34,548 bases of DNA. Source: Acidimicrobiia bacterium. Its GTDB lineage: Bacteria > Actinomycetota > Acidimicrobiia > Spongiisociales > ZC4RG35. This document shows positions 33,382-34,548 of the stretch, piece after piece; position 1 is the first letter of the stretch, and the number at the start of each line of letters is the position of its first letter. The notes under the pieces were generated by a model, which searched no databases, had not been told where the DNA came from, and worked only from the letters and a program-made list of their open reading frames with translations. A program made the position numbers and the translations under genes. The stretch spans positions 1 through 34,548 of the forward strand of contig JAICNB010000030.1 in the NCBI GenBank assembly GCA_025928935.1. The letters run 5' to 3'.

Positions 33382-33665
33382 GTGAGCGGGCGGCTGTGGC
33401 CGTCGACGACCAACTCGTCCACGATGCCGACGACCACGGCGCGGATGGCTCCGTGATCGAGGCCGAGGATCTGCCGGGCGGAGCTCCCCTCGTCGAGGAT
33501 GAGCACAGTGTCGCCCACCCCGGCGTCCACCACATCGACGGCGATCGTGTATCCGGAGGCGTTCCCGTCCACATCCTGGAGATCGCAGAGAAGCAGACGG
33601 TGCTCGTCGAGAAGCGGGATGTTGATGGTCGAGATCACGGTCCCGGCGACGGTCCCGACTTTCAT
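33378..33665 (-). CDS. BMC-P (EutN/CcmL) microcompartment vertex protein 1
   Basis: 95 residues. The EutN/CcmL fold is recognisable: start MKVGTVAGTVISTINIP, then LLLCDLQD, a beta strand GYTIAVDVVDAGVGDTVLILDEG, and the C-terminal VVGIVDELVVDG. Such pentamers cap the vertices of bacterial microcompartment shells. ATG 33665 is chosen because GAGGA is six bases upstream; a GTG at 33668 would also overlap the previous stop. It follows the second BMC-P gene with overlapping start and stop, so both are made from one message. Confidence 0.93.
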   Translation of the reverse strand: MKVGTVAGTVISTINIPLLDEHRLLLCDLQDVDGNASGYTIAVDVVDAGVGDTVLILDEGSSARQILGLDHGAIRAVVVGIVDELVVDGHSRPLT

Positions 33666-33955
33666 CACTCTTCCTCGTCGTGGAGAGGGCGCACGTGGAC
33701 GTCGTCGACTATCCCAACGATGGCGTGATCAACGGGGACGAATCTCTCGGGGAGGGCCTCGGCCGCCTCACGGGACGCCACGAAGTAGACCAGCTCACCG
33801 GGCCCGGCCATCGACACCCCGTCGGCGGCGACCAGAGTGTCACCTTCCGGTCGGCTGGCCCGGTCCAGGGGCTGGACGATGAGGAAGCGCACCCCATCCA
33901 GGCCCGGGACCCGCTCGGTGGCGACGACGCTGCCCATCACACGGCCCAAGTGCAT
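33665..33955 (-). CDS. BMC-P (EutN/CcmL) microcompartment vertex protein 2
   Basis: 96 residues, the same fold but diverged from its neighbour: MHLGRVMGSVVATERVPGLD, FLIVQPLD, a longer loop DRASRPEGDTLVAADGVSMAGPG, VYFVASREAAEAL, and the end IVGIVDDVHV. Two non-identical pentamer proteins imply different vertices or mixed assembly. ATG 33955 lies two bases after the BMC-T stop. The order BMC-T, BMC-P, BMC-P is a compact shell cassette. Confidence 0.93.
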   Translation of the reverse strand: MHLGRVMGSVVATERVPGLDGVRFLIVQPLDRASRPEGDTLVAADGVSMAGPGELVYFVASREAAEALPERFVPVDHAIVGIVDDVHVRPLHDEEE

Positions 33956-33956
33956 G

Positions 33957-34548
33957 TCACTCGCCTCCAGAAACACGACTCAGGAAATGGAGGTCTTCCC
34001 GCAGGTTGTCCGCCATCTCACCGTGCAATTGGGCAATGAGATCGGAGCGGACCAGGGTGCCGTGGCCCTCCGCCCTGGCCGCGGCGGCGTCGAGGGCTGC
34101 CTCGACCTCGGCCACCACCCCGGAGAAGAGCACATAACCCTTGCCGCCGAGGCCATCGGCCAACCGGATAGCGCCGAGGTCGACTTCTGCCGCCTTCACG
34201 CCCGCATCGGCGGCATCGATCGCCGCCGCCACCGTCGTCGTCTCCACGATCCCCAACGCCTCATCACCCATGGTCGCGGCCAGCGCGTTCCCGGTGACGG
34301 CGCCGATCACGGTCGGATCGATGTCGGGCAAGAAGACCATGTCGGTCAGGCCGTCCGCGGATCTGCCGACCCGGACCGCCTCATCGACGCTGGCGGTGTC
34401 CCCGCTCACCAGGACCAGATAGTTACCGGGGTGCACGGTCCCGGCGTAGATGGCATCGAGGGGGGCCACCTTGACCATGGCGTCACCGGCGACGATCCCG
34501 GCGCTGATCGAGCGGAATTCGAACAATGCGATCGCCGGGCCCCGCTCA
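33957..34548 (-). CDS. BMC-T tandem-domain shell trimer protein, N-terminus outside the window
   Basis: At least 197 residues in an open frame up to the right edge; the start is off-window. Two BMC domains occur in tandem: the first around IALFEFRSISAGIVAGD and IYAGTVHPGNYLVLVSGD, the second around ALGIVETTTVAAAIDAADAGVKAAEV and GGKGYVLFSGVVAEVEAALD. Tandem-domain (BMC-T) proteins form pseudohexameric trimers, often with gated pores for larger substrates. A TTG at 34526 is possible as a start, but the frame continues with ERGPAIA, the normal lead-in to the first strand, so the protein begins further right. Sequence style resembles the single-layer type (Haliangium BMC-T1-like). Confidence 0.93.
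   Translation of the reverse strand, partial: ERGPAIALFEFRSISAGIVAGDAMVKVAPLDAIYAGTVHPGNYLVLVSGDTASVDEAVRVGRSADGLTDMVFLPDIDPTVIGAVTGNALAATMGDEALGIVETTTVAAAIDAADAGVKAAEVDLGAIRLADGLGGKGYVLFSGVVAEVEAALDAAAARAEGHGTLVRSDLIAQLHGEMADNLREDLHFLSRVSGGE

Noticed and set aside
33957-34526. TTG 34526 as the true start of the BMC-T gene
   Set aside because: The frame continues upstream with residues expected before the first BMC strand (RGPAIA), so the gene is cut by the window edge.

Overview
The window is high-GC, gene-dense DNA with the marks of an actinobacterium. The block mfd, a PpiC-like lipoprotein, mazG, eno, a FtsB/DivIC protein, DUF501, ppx is the arrangement known from Actinomycetota, and rplY-pth lies just upstream of it. 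GTG and TTG starts, ATGA/GTGA start-stop overlaps, likely leaderless promoters and DUF7144/SHOCT membrane proteins fit the same phylum. Acidimicrobiia is my best guess, but that is an inference from gene content.

Layout. 1-231: end of an Hsp20 chaperone. 368-2616 (+): GT4 glycosyltransferase and GH130 mannoside phosphorylase/hydrolase. 2637-5964 (-): AhpD-like protein and a large GNAT/NDP-forming acyl-CoA synthetase fusion. 6190-22387 (-): an unbroken 16 kb leftward train. In transcription order it holds an alpha/beta hydrolase, rplY, pth, an isocitrate lyase/PEP mutase family protein, glpK, a fluoroacetate-dehalogenase-like hydrolase, pgsA, an epimerase, mfd, a PpiC lipoprotein, mazG, eno, ftsB, DUF501, ppx, tRNA-Leu(UAA) and a DUF1801 protein. 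Most junctions overlap or are under 65 nt. 22419-23944 (+): pgl and a probable lipoprotein esterase. 23941-28520 (-): HxlR regulator, molybdopterin oxidoreductase, nitroreductase, AlkA-type glycosylase and GNAT. 28635-28754 (+): an unrecognised 39-residue protein with an ideal ribosome site, divergent from the HxlR gene. 28739-30842: divergent class I glutamine amidotransferase and glutamine synthetase-like ligase. 31096-33381: SHOCT protein (-) and two membrane proteins (+). 33378-34548 (-): two BMC-P pentamer genes and a truncated tandem-domain BMC-T gene, the downstream edge of a bacterial microcompartment locus that continues off the right end.

The large train mixes translation (rplY, pth, tRNA), glycerol and phospholipid metabolism (glpK, pgsA), DNA repair (mfd), nucleotide clean-up (mazG), glycolysis (eno), division (ftsB) and polyphosphate/ppGpp metabolism (ppx). 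No insertion sequence, phage gene or CRISPR array was seen. No stretch longer than 300 bases lacks a gene; the longest gaps are 30843-31095 and 5965-6189. The most unusual points are an apparent ATA start codon for pgsA, the HxlR-linked 39-residue protein, an Asp at the usual Cys/Sec position of the molybdenum enzyme, a nested hairpin between mazG and eno, and the microcompartment shell genes.
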